A stretch of DNA of 64,000 nt from Cellulomonas sp. URHE0023 (GTDB lineage: Bacteria; Actinomycetota; Actinomycetes; Actinomycetales; Cellulomonadaceae), in assembly GCF_000688475.1 (NCBI RefSeq), contig NZ_JIAN01000010.1, positions 124,001-188,000 of the forward strand. Direction: 5' to 3'. Position 1 is the stretch's first letter. Every line of letters starts with the position of its first letter. The position numbers and the translations under genes were made by a program. Below, one piece after another: positions 1-7,333 of the stretch. The notes beneath the pieces were generated by a model, which saw only the letters and a program-made list of their open reading frames with translations, was not told the origin of the DNA and ran no database searches.

Positions 1-1
1 G

Positions 2-190
2 ACCATCCAGCTGCGCGACGGTGACGTGGAGCTCGGCCCGCAGGACGTGTACGTCGTCCCCAAGGGAGTCGAGCACTGCCCCCGGGCGGACGGCGAGGTG
101 TGCGCACTGCTCGTCGAACCGGCCGGGACGGTGAACACTGGTGACGCGGGTGGCGCCCGGACCACCGTGCTGCGCGAGCTCGAGCACTGA
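2..190 (+). CDS. Cupin-domain protein, C-terminal part (5' end outside window)
   Basis: The first 62 codons that can be read end at a TGA at 188-190. The translated piece contains the run VYVVPKGVEHCP, the second conserved motif of small cupin beta-barrels (a Pro-x-Gly turn followed by His), then a VEPAGTVNTG stretch typical of single-domain cupins. Such proteins bind a metal ion in the barrel, but the first His-containing motif is outside the window, so the metal set and any function cannot be judged. The next gene starts 77 bp downstream on the same strand with its own ribosome binding site. Confidence 0.6.
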   Translation, partial: TIQLRDGDVELGPQDVYVVPKGVEHCPRADGEVCALLVEPAGTVNTGDAGGARTTVLRELEH

Positions 191-267
191 ACGACGCCAG
201 ACCCGTTCGCTCGTCGACGCGGTCCGGCCGACCCGACAGCTGAGCTCCGACGACCACAGGAGGACCG

Positions 268-882
268 ATGGCGACGATCGTGTCGACGCTCTTCATCTCG
301 CTCGACGGCGTCGTCGAGATCGACCCGGCATGGCACTTCCCCTACTTCGACGCGTCCATGGGCGCCGCCGTGGGCGACGACTACGCCGACGTCGACATCC
401 TGCTGCTCGGACGCGTGACCTACGACAGCTTCGCGGGCGCGTGGCCGCTCCGCGAGGCTGCCGGCGGAGACGACGCGACGTATGCGGCGCAGCTGGGTGA
501 CACCCGCAAGATCGTCGTGACGCGAGGGAGCCAGGACCTCGGCTGGCGGAACGCGGAGCGGGTCGACGGCGACCTGGTCGCGGCTGTGACCGCTCTGCGC
601 GCCGACCCGAACCTCGGCAAGGTCCTCGTCCCCGGGTCGATCTCCGTCGTCCGTCAGCTCCTCGCGGCCGGGCTGCTCGACGAGCTGCGACTCCTGGTCC
701 ACCCGGTCGCGGCACGGCACGGCGAGCGGCTCTTCGACGAGGGCGAGCCGATCTACCCGCTGACGCTGCTGCGCTCCGAGGCCTTCCCTACCGGGGTCGT
801 GCGTCTGATCTACGCGCCGAGCGAGCTGCCCAGCGCGGCCGGGTACGAGGACGTCACCGACAAGGTGCCAGGGAACGAGTGA
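268..882 (+). CDS. Dihydrofolate reductase family protein (RibD C-terminal domain-like, YyaP/YwjB type)
   Basis: A 204-aa cytosolic protein with a DHFR fold. The N-terminal strand ATIVSTLFISLDGVVEIDP is the usual start of the RibD-C/YyaP group. It is followed by DILLLGRVTYDSFAGAWP (the GRxTY segment near the NADPH site) and later by KIVVTRGSQDL and a KVLVPGSISVVRQLLAAGL helix. Family members are NADPH-dependent reductases whose substrate is usually unknown; true folate reduction is not implied. An AGGAGG ribosome binding site lies just upstream of the ATG. It is close to the cupin and hydrolase-like genes on the same strand, but nothing ties them functionally. Confidence 0.8.
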   Translation: MATIVSTLFISLDGVVEIDPAWHFPYFDASMGAAVGDDYADVDILLLGRVTYDSFAGAWPLREAAGGDDATYAAQLGDTRKIVVTRGSQDLGWRNAERVDGDLVAAVTALRADPNLGKVLVPGSISVVRQLLAAGLLDELRLLVHPVAARHGERLFDEGEPIYPLTLLRSEAFPTGVVRLIYAPSELPSAAGYEDVTDKVPGNE

Positions 883-942
883 CCTCTCGTCCTCGGCGGC
901 GAGGACGGCCGACCACGACGCACCGTCCACGCAGGGGGATCG

Positions 943-1650
943 ATGGGACTCGGACCGCAGGTCGGAACCGTCAACGCGCTCGTGACGTTCGCCCGCTGGT
1001 GCCAGCGGAACGGACTGAGCGTGGGAGAGATGTACGGCTTCGGACCCGTGCACAGTGGTCACGTCGACGGCAGCTGGCACCTCGACAGCCAGGGCGGCTT
1101 CGGGAAGGCCGCCGACATCAACCAGCCCGCCGGCGGGCAGACCGAACGCAACGCTCTCGCGGCGGCCTCCGACGTCGCCGTGCAGCTCGGGCTCGGCGCC
1201 ATCTACGCGCGGTTCGGCACTGACGGCCCGAGCGCGCAGCACACGACGCACCTGCACGTCGATGTGGGCGGGTACACCAACCTCGGCGACGGAGAGCGGG
1301 CGGTCCCCGGCGGCGGTGACGTGGTCACCGAGCAGATCCAGCGAGCCGTGCACGCGGTGCCGGACCAGATCTGGGGTGCCGACACCGACCAGCGCATCGA
1401 GGCGGTACGCGCGGCGAGCCGCTACGCCGGACACACGTTCCCGTGGGGCGTCGCGTACACCCAGTCGGTGATCGGCACGACGCCTGACGGAACCTGGGGC
1501 CCGAGGAGTGCAGCCGCGCACGACGCGTCCGTGAGAGCGATCCAGGGGGCGCTGCGCTCGCGAGGTCTGTACTCGGGTGCCGTCGACGGCATCTGGGGAC
1601 CCGGCACGGAAGCCGGATACCGAGCCGCCCGGGGAATCCGGAAACGCTAG
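943..1650 (+). CDS. Peptidoglycan hydrolase-like protein: M15-like peptidase region plus peptidoglycan-binding repeat
   Basis: A 235-aa protein. Residues about 35-115 carry a His/Asp arrangement (SWHLDS, then GKAADIN) and later THLHVDVGG. This resembles the zinc ligands and HxH motif of M15/DD-peptidase-like enzymes, although the first His-to-Asp spacing is longer than usual. The last 40 residues (GALRSRGLYSGAVDGIWGPG followed by TEAGYRAARG) are a clear PG_binding_1 repeat, and a weaker similar repeat (IGTTPDGTWGPRSAAAHDA) precedes it. There is no signal peptide or membrane segment, so it would need a holin-like or lysis route, or it may be a phage-derived endolysin. An AGGGGG ribosome binding site precedes the ATG. 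The peptidase assignment is inference; the binding repeat is firm. Confidence 0.55.
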   Translation: MGLGPQVGTVNALVTFARWCQRNGLSVGEMYGFGPVHSGHVDGSWHLDSQGGFGKAADINQPAGGQTERNALAAASDVAVQLGLGAIYARFGTDGPSAQHTTHLHVDVGGYTNLGDGERAVPGGGDVVTEQIQRAVHAVPDQIWGADTDQRIEAVRAASRYAGHTFPWGVAYTQSVIGTTPDGTWGPRSAAAHDASVRAIQGALRSRGLYSGAVDGIWGPGTEAGYRAARGIRKR

Positions 1651-1799
1651 TGACACGTCCGAGGCCAGCAGCCGTCCCGAGCGCTCGGCCCCGGGCTGGT
1701 TGAGCGCCGTCACCAGGCGCTCGACTGATCGAGGAGGCTGGGTGCCGGAGAGCCCTGCGACGAACACCGGGCGCGTGCTCGGGATGGCGCGAGGACGCA

Positions 1800-2288
1800 C
1801 TACGACGTGAGGTGCGCCTCGAGCATGCCCACCCACCTGGCGATCTGCTCCGCGTCCCGCCAGTCGCCGGCCGAGCTCTTCGCCATGGCAGACGCAGGGA
1901 ACCCCGTCGCATCGGCGAGCAACCGCCCGCCGAACGTCTGCGTTCCCCGCGCGCCGATCCGGTGTGCCGCAGCACGCACGTGGCCCACCGGTGCGATCTG
2001 CTCGGTCGCAGCGGACCCGTCGAGCGGGCCGGTGGCGACGAGCCAGACGGGACGCTGGGACAGCTCGCGCTCGTGGCGGTGGACGAACCGCCGCGCGTCC
2101 TTGTGCCACCGCCCGGCATAGAGGGCCCCCACGACGACGACAGCATCGACGTCGGCCACACCGTGGACCTCGGCAGCGGGCCGGACGACAGCCTCATGAC
2201 CGTGCTCGCGCAGGTCATCGCCGATCATCCGCGCCACACCTTCCGTGCCGCCCCGGGTGGTCCCGTAGGCGACGAGCACGCGCGTCAT
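1800..2288 (-). CDS. Flavodoxin-domain protein
   Basis: A 162-aa protein beginning MTRVLVAYGTTRGGTEGVA, which is the phosphate-binding loop of flavodoxins that holds the FMN phosphate. This is followed by a central strand VDAVVVVGALYAGRWHKDAR, which has the Tyr-containing loop near the isoalloxazine ring. The size and the KDARRFVHRH motif resemble the flavodoxin/HemG-like proteins found singly in actinobacteria; the redox partner is unknown. The ATG at 2288 fits the family start, and the longer open frame upstream is not needed. It lies on the minus strand downstream of the small secreted protein gene. The 148 bp on its other side (1651-1799) hold no gene I can recognise. Confidence 0.75.
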   Translation of the reverse strand: MTRVLVAYGTTRGGTEGVARMIGDDLREHGHEAVVRPAAEVHGVADVDAVVVVGALYAGRWHKDARRFVHRHERELSQRPVWLVATGPLDGSAATEQIAPVGHVRAAAHRIGARGTQTFGGRLLADATGFPASAMAKSSAGDWRDAEQIARWVGMLEAHLTS

Positions 2289-2413
2289 GATGCCCTCCGC
2301 GGTCGAGGCGGCCGCCTCCGTCGGCGGCCGACACGTCGATCGTGGAACCGCGGCGGGTTCTGGACCAGGGCCGGAGGTCCTCTTCCCGACCCTGGTCGCC
2401 GCCCTACCAGCCC

Positions 2414-2740
2414 CTACTGGTCCGTGAACAGGCAGGTGATGACGAACCTGATCGGCTTGTCGAACGTGTAGGTGCGGTCCCCGTCGTTGGAGTCTCCGAG
2501 ATCGCTGACGAAGTTCGTCTTTCCCGTCCTGATGACGACGAACGCGACCCCGTCCGGCTTGGTGTACGTCTTCGGGCCGTGCCGGTAGGTGACCTTGCTG
2601 CAGTCGTACACGCCGCCGTACTCGTACGTCACCGGGTCGGCCGACGGGTCCGGCGGACACGCGAGCCCGGCACTCGCCGAAGCGAGAACCAGTCCCCCGG
2701 CAACTCCGAGCGTGGTGAGCGAGCGGCGCAGACGTGCCAT
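2414..2740 (-). CDS. Small secreted protein of unknown function
   Basis: A 108-aa protein with an Arg-rich start (MARLRRS), a hydrophobic core (LTTLGVAGGLVLASASAG) and a likely signal peptidase cut near LA-CPP around residue 28. The mature part is about 80 residues with two further cysteines (one in the VYDCSK segment, one in VITCLFTDQ at the very C-terminus) besides the Cys at the cleavage site. Its lone Tyr/Thr-rich beta-like sequence matches no family I know. Export is well supported; a lipoprotein is unlikely because no clear lipobox is seen. Function is unknown. Confidence 0.6.
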   Translation of the reverse strand: MARLRRSLTTLGVAGGLVLASASAGLACPPDPSADPVTYEYGGVYDCSKVTYRHGPKTYTKPDGVAFVVIRTGKTNFVSDLGDSNDGDRTYTFDKPIRFVITCLFTDQ

Positions 2741-3072
2741 GAGATCCCCCTGATGGAAAGCGGCACCGCGGTCGCGGTGTCCGATTTGTCCACGTTAGGG
2801 GGCGGGCACGGGTCAGCAGAAGACGCTGAGCGGGCGAGCGGTGATTTCACCCCTGAGCTCGGTCGGCGTGTCCACGTCCTGCCCCATCGGCTGTCGCAAC
2901 GTGCCTGATCGGCGTTGTGGTTGGGACCCGGTCGATGTCGCGACACCGTGAACGCGGTTGACCGGGCCACGAACCACGAACCCTTGCACCCCTCTGTCCG
3001 GGGAGCTGCGAGTCGAACGCCGCCTGGCACACCCGGGGAGGAGGGGCCCGGAAAACGCCCGACACACACAAA

Positions 3073-3107
3073 CGGCTCCGACCCGGCGTTTCCGCGGGTC
3101 AGAGCCG
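3073..3107 (-). terminator. Hairpin terminator beside the displaced tRNA-Leu end
   Basis: CGGCTCCGACCCG (3073-3085) pairs with CGGGTCAGAGCCG (3095-3107) with one mismatch and a 9-nt loop. Read on the minus strand it is followed by TTTGTGTGTGT, so it can act as an intrinsic terminator. It sits just beyond the duplicated tRNA 3' end, where a terminator for the tRNA gene would be expected before insertion. Confidence 0.6.
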
Positions 3108-3113
3108 ATGTGT

Positions 3114-3147
3114 TCGCTGTCTCAACGAGTGTCCGGAGGGGGACTTG
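3114..3147 (-). repeat. Direct repeat copy A: displaced 3' end of tRNA-Leu plus flank (att-like)
   Basis: This 34-bp stretch is identical to 7095-7128. It comprises the last 18 nt of tRNA-Leu(GAG) and 16 nt of the downstream flank, with no rest of a tRNA. Such a copy is the usual footprint of a site-specific integration at a tRNA 3' end. Confidence 0.75.
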
Positions 3148-3326
3148 GCCGTGTGCGACACGAACGACCGCGATCCCCCTTGACCGCTGACACCTTGACC
3201 GACCCACGCGGACGTCGAGCCACGGTTCCTCCCATCGTCCACCGACTGCGATCCGGTGTCCCGACCATGGGCGGCGGAGCCTAAGCCTCGGGCGCCGCCG
3301 ACGCGGCCGATCGTGCCTGGCCCCCC

Positions 3327-3935
3327 TCAGGAGCGCTCGGCCTCGGTCCGCAGGCTGGCAGCGAACGCCAGCAAGGCGTCGTCCATCGTCGGCGCGTGCT
3401 CGAGCGCGCTCGTCGTGCCGGTGAGCACCGCGAGCCAGATCGAGCCCGGAACGGGCGCCGCGATCTGCGACGTCACCCACTCGGCGCCCGCCGGGCCGTC
3501 CTGCAGACTCCTCGCGACGACGCCCGGCCCGAGGCCGGTCTCGACGGGCTGGCCGCCCGGCACGACCAGCCGGGCGAGGTCGAGGTCCGCGAGCACCGGC
3601 GCGGTGCGGAGCCACGTGAGCGTCACCGCGCTGACGGCCGGCTCGGCCCCGGGCTCGATCTCGTCGGCACGGCCGACGTGCAGCAGCGTCACGACGGCCC
3701 CGACCGATGCGCTCACCCGCGCCACCGAGGTCAGCACCGACCCGAGGCCCCGCCGGCGTCGGGTGTCGAGCTCCGCCCACAGCGGGGTGCGGGCGACGAG
3801 CGCGAACAGGTCGTCGCGCAGCGAGGGTGTGTCGCCCCGCAGGGTCTCCCAGCCAGGCGGGGCGGCAGCCGTGAACGCGAATGGTGGGCGGGCCGGTTCA
3901 CCGGGTCGTCGGGTCGCTGCCTGGCTGTGGTCCAC
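3327..3935 (-). CDS. Conserved hypothetical protein next to a WXG/TNT toxin locus
   Basis: About 202 aa from a GTG at 3935; the start is uncertain because the frame stays open upstream. The protein opens with an FAFTAAAPPGWETL segment, then predicted helices (SLRDDLFALVARTPLWAELD), then a beta-rich part ending VPGSIWLAVLTGTTSALEHA. It has no signal peptide or membrane helix. The layout (a Pro-Gly-Trp start, an alternating strand region with a middle acidic segment, and a C-terminal helix DALLAFAASLRTEAE) reminds me of small actinobacterial proteins found beside type VII/WXG genes, but I cannot name a family. It is divergent from the WXG-like gene, about 97 bp from its start, and lies inside the tRNA-flanked island. 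Function is unknown; a secretion accessory role is inference. Confidence 0.55.
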   Translation of the reverse strand: MDHSQAATRRPGEPARPPFAFTAAAPPGWETLRGDTPSLRDDLFALVARTPLWAELDTRRRRGLGSVLTSVARVSASVGAVVTLLHVGRADEIEPGAEPAVSAVTLTWLRTAPVLADLDLARLVVPGGQPVETGLGPGVVARSLQDGPAGAEWVTSQIAAPVPGSIWLAVLTGTTSALEHAPTMDDALLAFAASLRTEAERS

Positions 3936-4032
3936 GACGTGCGACCCTAGCGGCCGTGCCGGCAGTCCGGGCGGCTGCGGTAGCGTTCCGCCAGACCGCG
4001 GCACGGCGGGGAGGTCGGTGAGAGGGGCGTCG

Positions 4033-4332
4033 GTGGCGGACCCTGTGGCGCGGGCGCAGGACCGAGTCGACGACCTCCGGGCCCTCCTCCGGGACTTCCG
4101 CTCGCGGCGGGCGCTGGCGCCGTCGCTCGACAGGCCCGCCGGCGCGGTGGGCGCGAGCGGCACCTGGACGGGAACGGCCGCCGAACGCCTGCATCGTGAC
4201 GAGCTCGCGCCGGCCTCGCAGTCCATCCCCCGCGCCATCGAGCGCGCGGAGCGGGCCATAGCGGACGAGCTGAGTCGCGCCGAGCGCGCGCTCGGGAGAG
4301 CCGAGTCGGACGCGCGCGAGACGTCAGCATGA
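4033..4332 (+). CDS. WXG100/ESAT-6-like small helical protein
   Basis: A 99-aa, nearly all-helical protein with a Trp-x-Gly turn in the middle (GASGTWTGTAAERLHRDELA) between two long helices. This is the arrangement of WXG100-type partners of type VII secretion and of the small proteins that precede polymorphic toxins. The GTG at 4033 has AGAGGGG five bases upstream; a GTG at 4018 with GGGGAGG very close is an alternative. Its stop overlaps the ATG of the toxin gene (ATGA at 4329-4332), so the two are translated together. It probably acts as a chaperone or co-secreted partner. No type VII secretion ATPase is present in the window. Confidence 0.65.
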   Translation: MADPVARAQDRVDDLRALLRDFRSRRALAPSLDRPAGAVGASGTWTGTAAERLHRDELAPASQSIPRAIERAERAIADELSRAERALGRAESDARETSA

Positions 4333-6038
4333 CGCGCATCGTCGAAATCGACCCCGACGCGCTCGCCCAGGTGCGCCGCGACGTGGCCTCCACCCGAGAC
4401 GCGGTGGAGGACCTCGGCTCGTTCAGGTGGCGGATGTCGAACCTCGGTGTCCCGACGGGAGCGCTGCACGAGGCCCTCGCCTCGTCCAGCCGGCTCGGCT
4501 CGAACGTGCTCCCTGTCCTCGACACCCACGTGCGGCGCGCCCAGGACCTCGCAGCCCTGCGCTACGGCGGCGCGTTCGGCGCGGCGATCCCGGTCGTCGA
4601 CGACTTCCCCGACGTATTCACTCCCCCGTCCCCCTTCACCCAGACCGGCCTTTCCGACGGCTCCACCCTGCTGACGTGGACCGCCGCACCGGGCGAGGAG
4701 CAGGAGGCCGACAAGAAGGAGACGGAGAAGTCCCGCGGGATCGGCGGCTGGTTCTCCGACCGCTGGGACGACGTGTCCGACGCGGTTTCCGACGGCGCAG
4801 ACTGGGTCGCGGACACGGCCGCCGACGCCTGGGACGAAGTCACCGACGCCGGCGCCGCGATCGCCGACTGGTGGGAGTCGGTCACCGCCGACCTGGGCGG
4901 GTGGATCGACGAGAACCTCGCCGACCTGCGCGAGTTCATCGGCAAGCACGTCGGGGTCTTCCGCTTCCTCGCGTCGGCGTGCCGCGTGATCGGCTGGGTC
5001 GTCGTGGCGATCGGAGCCGTGCTCACGATCGCCCTGACGATCATCGGGGCGATGGGCGGCGCCGGCATCGGGGCTGTCTTCGGGTTCGGCGTCGGCGCCG
5101 TCCCCGCGGGCGGGGCGGGCGCCGCGGCAGGAGCCTCGTTCGGCCTGAAGATCCTCGGCGTCGGCTTCGCGCTGGTGTCGGTCGGCGACTTCCTCGACGT
5201 GGCCGCCGACTGGGGCGAGGGCAAGATCGACGGCCAGGACCTCGTCAAGCAGGGCTCGCTGGAGCTCGTCTTTGCCATCACCTCGTTGGCCGGCGCAGGC
5301 GTGATCGGCAAGATCGGCCAGAAGGTCATCAAGCACCTGCCCGCGTCGTGGCGGCGGCCCCTCGACGACTTCATCCGTGGGCTCTTCACCAAGCACCGCG
5401 ACCCTCTCGACGAGCCGCAGCGGCTCGACCCCCTGCGCAACGGCAACCCGTCGGGCACCGGGTGGACGCGCGGCTCGGACTACGGGCCGGACCCGCAGTA
5501 CGGCCTGCCACGCACGCCGTCATCACCGCTGAACGCCGACAACCCTCTTCCGAGCACGCTGGGCGACGGCCTCGAGGGCGTCGGCGGCTCGCTCGACGAC
5601 CTGTGGGGCACCAACCCGGCAACGGGCAAGCCGTTCACGCAGAGCGAGTGGATGGACCGGTTCTCGGACGGTGGCGGGGATATTCGCTGGCCCCCGAACG
5701 GAGGCGCCGTGCCGGGCTCGCGGGTGCTTTACAGCGACCCCGAGGAGTTCGTGTCGGTCTACGGTAACCAGCTGGACCGTGTCGGCGGGGAGGGTGGCGG
5801 CTTCCTGGGCATCCCGCCCGACGTGCCGTTCGCCCAGCGCTCGCTGCCGCCCACGACGCTCGACGACCCGCTGCACCAGTACGCGTTCACCGGCAAGCTG
5901 CCATCGGGCGTGACCATCGAGGTGTCCGAGATCGCGCCGGCGTTCGGCCGTCCGGGCGGAGGGATCCAGGTGAGGTTCATGGAAGGCACGAAGTCGTTGA
6001 CGGTGAAGCAGCTGCGCGAGCTGGGCGTGCTGCGATGA
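4329..6038 (+). CDS. Polymorphic toxin with C-terminal TNT-like (NAD+ glycohydrolase) domain
   Basis: 569 aa in three parts. Residues 1 to about 200 are helical and acidic, with Trp-rich repeats (DWVADTAADAWDEV, AIADWWESV). Residues about 210-285 form a strongly hydrophobic Gly/Ala-rich segment (VVVAIGAVLTIALTIIGAMG onward) able to enter membranes. The last 125 residues match the TNT fold of Mycobacterium CpnT: IRWPPNGGAVPGS, then a LDRVG segment with the conserved Arg, PFAQRSLPP, HQYAFTGKLP, and IAPAFGRPGGGIQV with the conserved Gln, ending LTVKQLRELGVL. TNT domains split NAD+ and kill cells. There is no signal peptide, so export would rely on a type VII-like route with the WXG protein upstream. 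The stop overlaps the next gene (ATGA), presumed immunity. Domain call is strong; activity is not proven. Confidence 0.85.
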   Translation: MTRIVEIDPDALAQVRRDVASTRDAVEDLGSFRWRMSNLGVPTGALHEALASSSRLGSNVLPVLDTHVRRAQDLAALRYGGAFGAAIPVVDDFPDVFTPPSPFTQTGLSDGSTLLTWTAAPGEEQEADKKETEKSRGIGGWFSDRWDDVSDAVSDGADWVADTAADAWDEVTDAGAAIADWWESVTADLGGWIDENLADLREFIGKHVGVFRFLASACRVIGWVVVAIGAVLTIALTIIGAMGGAGIGAVFGFGVGAVPAGGAGAAAGASFGLKILGVGFALVSVGDFLDVAADWGEGKIDGQDLVKQGSLELVFAITSLAGAGVIGKIGQKVIKHLPASWRRPLDDFIRGLFTKHRDPLDEPQRLDPLRNGNPSGTGWTRGSDYGPDPQYGLPRTPSSPLNADNPLPSTLGDGLEGVGGSLDDLWGTNPATGKPFTQSEWMDRFSDGGGDIRWPPNGGAVPGSRVLYSDPEEFVSVYGNQLDRVGGEGGGFLGIPPDVPFAQRSLPPTTLDDPLHQYAFTGKLPSGVTIEVSEIAPAFGRPGGGIQVRFMEGTKSLTVKQLRELGVLR

Positions 6039-6544
6039 CGGCGCGGCTGGACCCCCGCGTCGCAGAACTAGCGCGCGAGAGCGGGCGCTGGGTTCGCGAG
6101 CAGGAGGACGGGTTCGCGATCGGCCGGAAGGAGGTGCACGTGGTCGTCACCGACGTCGAAGGAACGCTGACCGTCGAGGCCTTCGAGCGCGGCGCGTCCA
6201 ACGGCGTCGAGCTCGTCACCGAGGACGACGACGTGCTGCAGCGCTTCCTGGTGACCTGGCTCCTCGACGGCTGGCGCTCGACCCACGGTTTCGGGCTCCT
6301 GCCGACGTCCGGCGCCCGGGAGGCGCCCGGGTACGAGGTGGTCGACGACGGGAACCCGCTCGCCCTCGACAGCCGGATCCGCCGGCGCTCCGACGGCGCG
6401 ATCGTGGCGCACGGGCTGCTCGGCATGGACGCCCAGGCCCTCGTCGTCACTCTCCCGCACTCGCTCGACGACGTCCTGGCGGCCGCCCGTGACCGTGCCG
6501 GCGCTCCGGTGTGGGCCAAGGCACGACGCTGGCCGCGTCGTTGA
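6035..6544 (+). CDS. Presumed immunity protein for the TNT toxin
   Basis: A 169-aa acidic cytosolic protein, translationally coupled to the toxin by an ATGA overlap. Visible features are a helical start (VAELARESGRWVREQ), a beta region (EVHVVVTDVEGTLTVEAFER), and a Trp-rich centre (FLVTWLLDGWRSTHGFGLLP). No enzyme motif or membrane segment is present. Position directly after a TNT domain, size and lack of export signal are what is expected of an immunity factor that blocks the NADase in the producer. It may belong to a known Imm/TNT-antitoxin family (Imm61 is a guess), which I cannot confirm from sequence alone. Confidence 0.65.
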   Translation: MTARLDPRVAELARESGRWVREQEDGFAIGRKEVHVVVTDVEGTLTVEAFERGASNGVELVTEDDDVLQRFLVTWLLDGWRSTHGFGLLPTSGAREAPGYEVVDDGNPLALDSRIRRRSDGAIVAHGLLGMDAQALVVTLPHSLDDVLAAARDRAGAPVWAKARRWPRR

Positions 6545-6594
6545 CGGCGAGGTCCGACGAGCGACCTCGTCGTCTGGGCGATGTCGAGCCCGGG

Positions 6595-6932
6595 GTCGCG
6601 GCGCAGGATCTCCGCCGACGCGTTCGCCCGGGCGCCCCGCTCACCCTCGTCGCTACGTCAGAGCCGTTCGAGTACCCGCACCCGGACTGGGGCGACCGTA
6701 TCCGCATGGTCGGCGCACTGAGCTGGGAGCCACCGGCGAGCTCGCCCGCGTGGCTCGATGAGATCGTCGGGCCCGTCCTGCTGGTCACGCGTCGTGCGTC
6801 ATGCCGTTCGGTCGAAACCAGTTCGAGGTGGCCGCTCGGGTCGCCCATGCACGCGCCGGCGTCAGGATCGCGCTGCGACGGCTCACGCCCGAGTCCCTAC
6901 GCGACGCGGTCAGGCGAGCGAGGACCATGATT
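6595..6932 (+). pseudogene. Remnant of an MGT-family glycosyltransferase (internal deletion, truncated)
   Basis: Two fragments of one family are joined out of frame. Up to about 6785 the translation gives PLTLVATSEPFEYPHPDWGD, then MVGALSWEPP and PAWLDEIVGPVLLVT. This is the central linker region of macrolide-type (GT1) glycosyltransferases. From 6801 in another frame comes MPFGRNQFEVAARVAHARAG followed by RLTPESLRDAVRRA, the part that follows the UDP-sugar motif. About 90-100 family residues that normally lie between, including the sugar-nucleotide motif with its HGG, are missing, and both ends are lost. No start or stop fits. It is non-functional debris inside the island. Confidence 0.75.
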
Positions 6933-7054
6933 CGGTCGCCGCTTCCGTCTCCGCTGGGTACCGAACCGCGTCCTGACCTCGTCGTTCGCAACTGCGTGAA
7001 CGTCCGTCGGTGCACGCCGAGAGCTGTAGGTGTTTCAGGACTCGAGACGAAGAA

Positions 7055-7088
7055 TGCCCCCGGTCCGCGTCTCCGCAGATCAGGGGCA
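7055..7088 (-). terminator. Intrinsic terminator of tRNA-Leu
   Basis: Read on the minus strand, TGCCCC..ATCTGCG pairs with CGCGGA..GGGGCA around a GAGA loop, followed by TTCTTCGT. It lies 23 nt beyond the tRNA 3' end. Its sequence differs from the hairpin beside the other repeat copy at 3073-3107, so each copy has its own terminator. Confidence 0.65.
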
Positions 7089-7094
7089 CTTTCG

Positions 7095-7128
7095 TCGCTG
7101 TCTCAACGAGTGTCCGGAGGGGGACTTG
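7095..7128 (-). repeat. Direct repeat copy B: 3' end of intact tRNA-Leu plus flank (att-like)
   Basis: Identical over 34 bp to 3114-3147, with a repeat-to-repeat distance of 3981 bp. It includes 18 nt of the tRNA (7111-7128) and 16 nt downstream of it. The tRNA here is complete, as expected of the junction where an integrating element restores the gene. Confidence 0.75.
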
Positions 7129-7193
7129 AACCCCCACGCCCTTTCGGGCACTAGCACCTCAAGCTAGCGCGTCTGCCATTCCGCCACCCGGAC
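7111..7193 (-). tRNA. tRNA-Leu (anticodon GAG)
   Basis: An 83-nt class II tRNA on the minus strand. The acceptor stem is GTCCGGG (7187-7193) with TCCGGAC (7112-7118), and the discriminator is A at 7111. The D arm begins TGGCGGAATGGCAGACGCG. The anticodon stem is CTAGC/GCTAG with loop TTGAGGT, which gives anticodon GAG at 7158-7160. The extra arm is TGCCCGAAAGGGCG, and the T arm is GGGGG TTCAAGT CCCCC. The CCA end is not encoded. This gene is the apparent target of the flanking duplication. Confidence 0.95.
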
Positions 7194-7333
7194 AGGTGGA
7201 CCGTGAGACACCCGGAGGCGCCCTCAGGTGCGGCAGAAAAGATAGCACGGCGCGGCTGGCAGGCACGCATCGGTCGCCCGGTGCAGACTGTGCGCGAGGT
7301 AGCGACAGGGCGCCGACGACCCATAGGAGCCTG

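Larger units (their letters stand above)
2741..3326. other. 586-bp stretch without a recognised gene; left boundary of the tRNA-flanked island
   Basis: This stretch contains the upstream region of the small secreted protein gene, a strong hairpin (3073-3107), a displaced copy of the tRNA-Leu 3' end (3114-3147), and about 180 bp of sequence inside the repeat that shows no convincing reading frame. A weaker GC hairpin (GGCGGCG at 3270-3276 with CGCCGCC at 3293-3299) may end transcription of the minus-strand gene that stops at 3327. Open frames here are chance products of high GC. Confidence 0.5.

Noticed and set aside
3114..3147. A second tRNA-Leu gene
   Set aside because: Only the last 18 nt match; no D arm, anticodon arm or acceptor 5' strand is present.
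3148..3326. An integrase fragment inside the island
   Set aside because: No tyrosine or serine recombinase motif was found in any frame here or elsewhere in 3148-7094.
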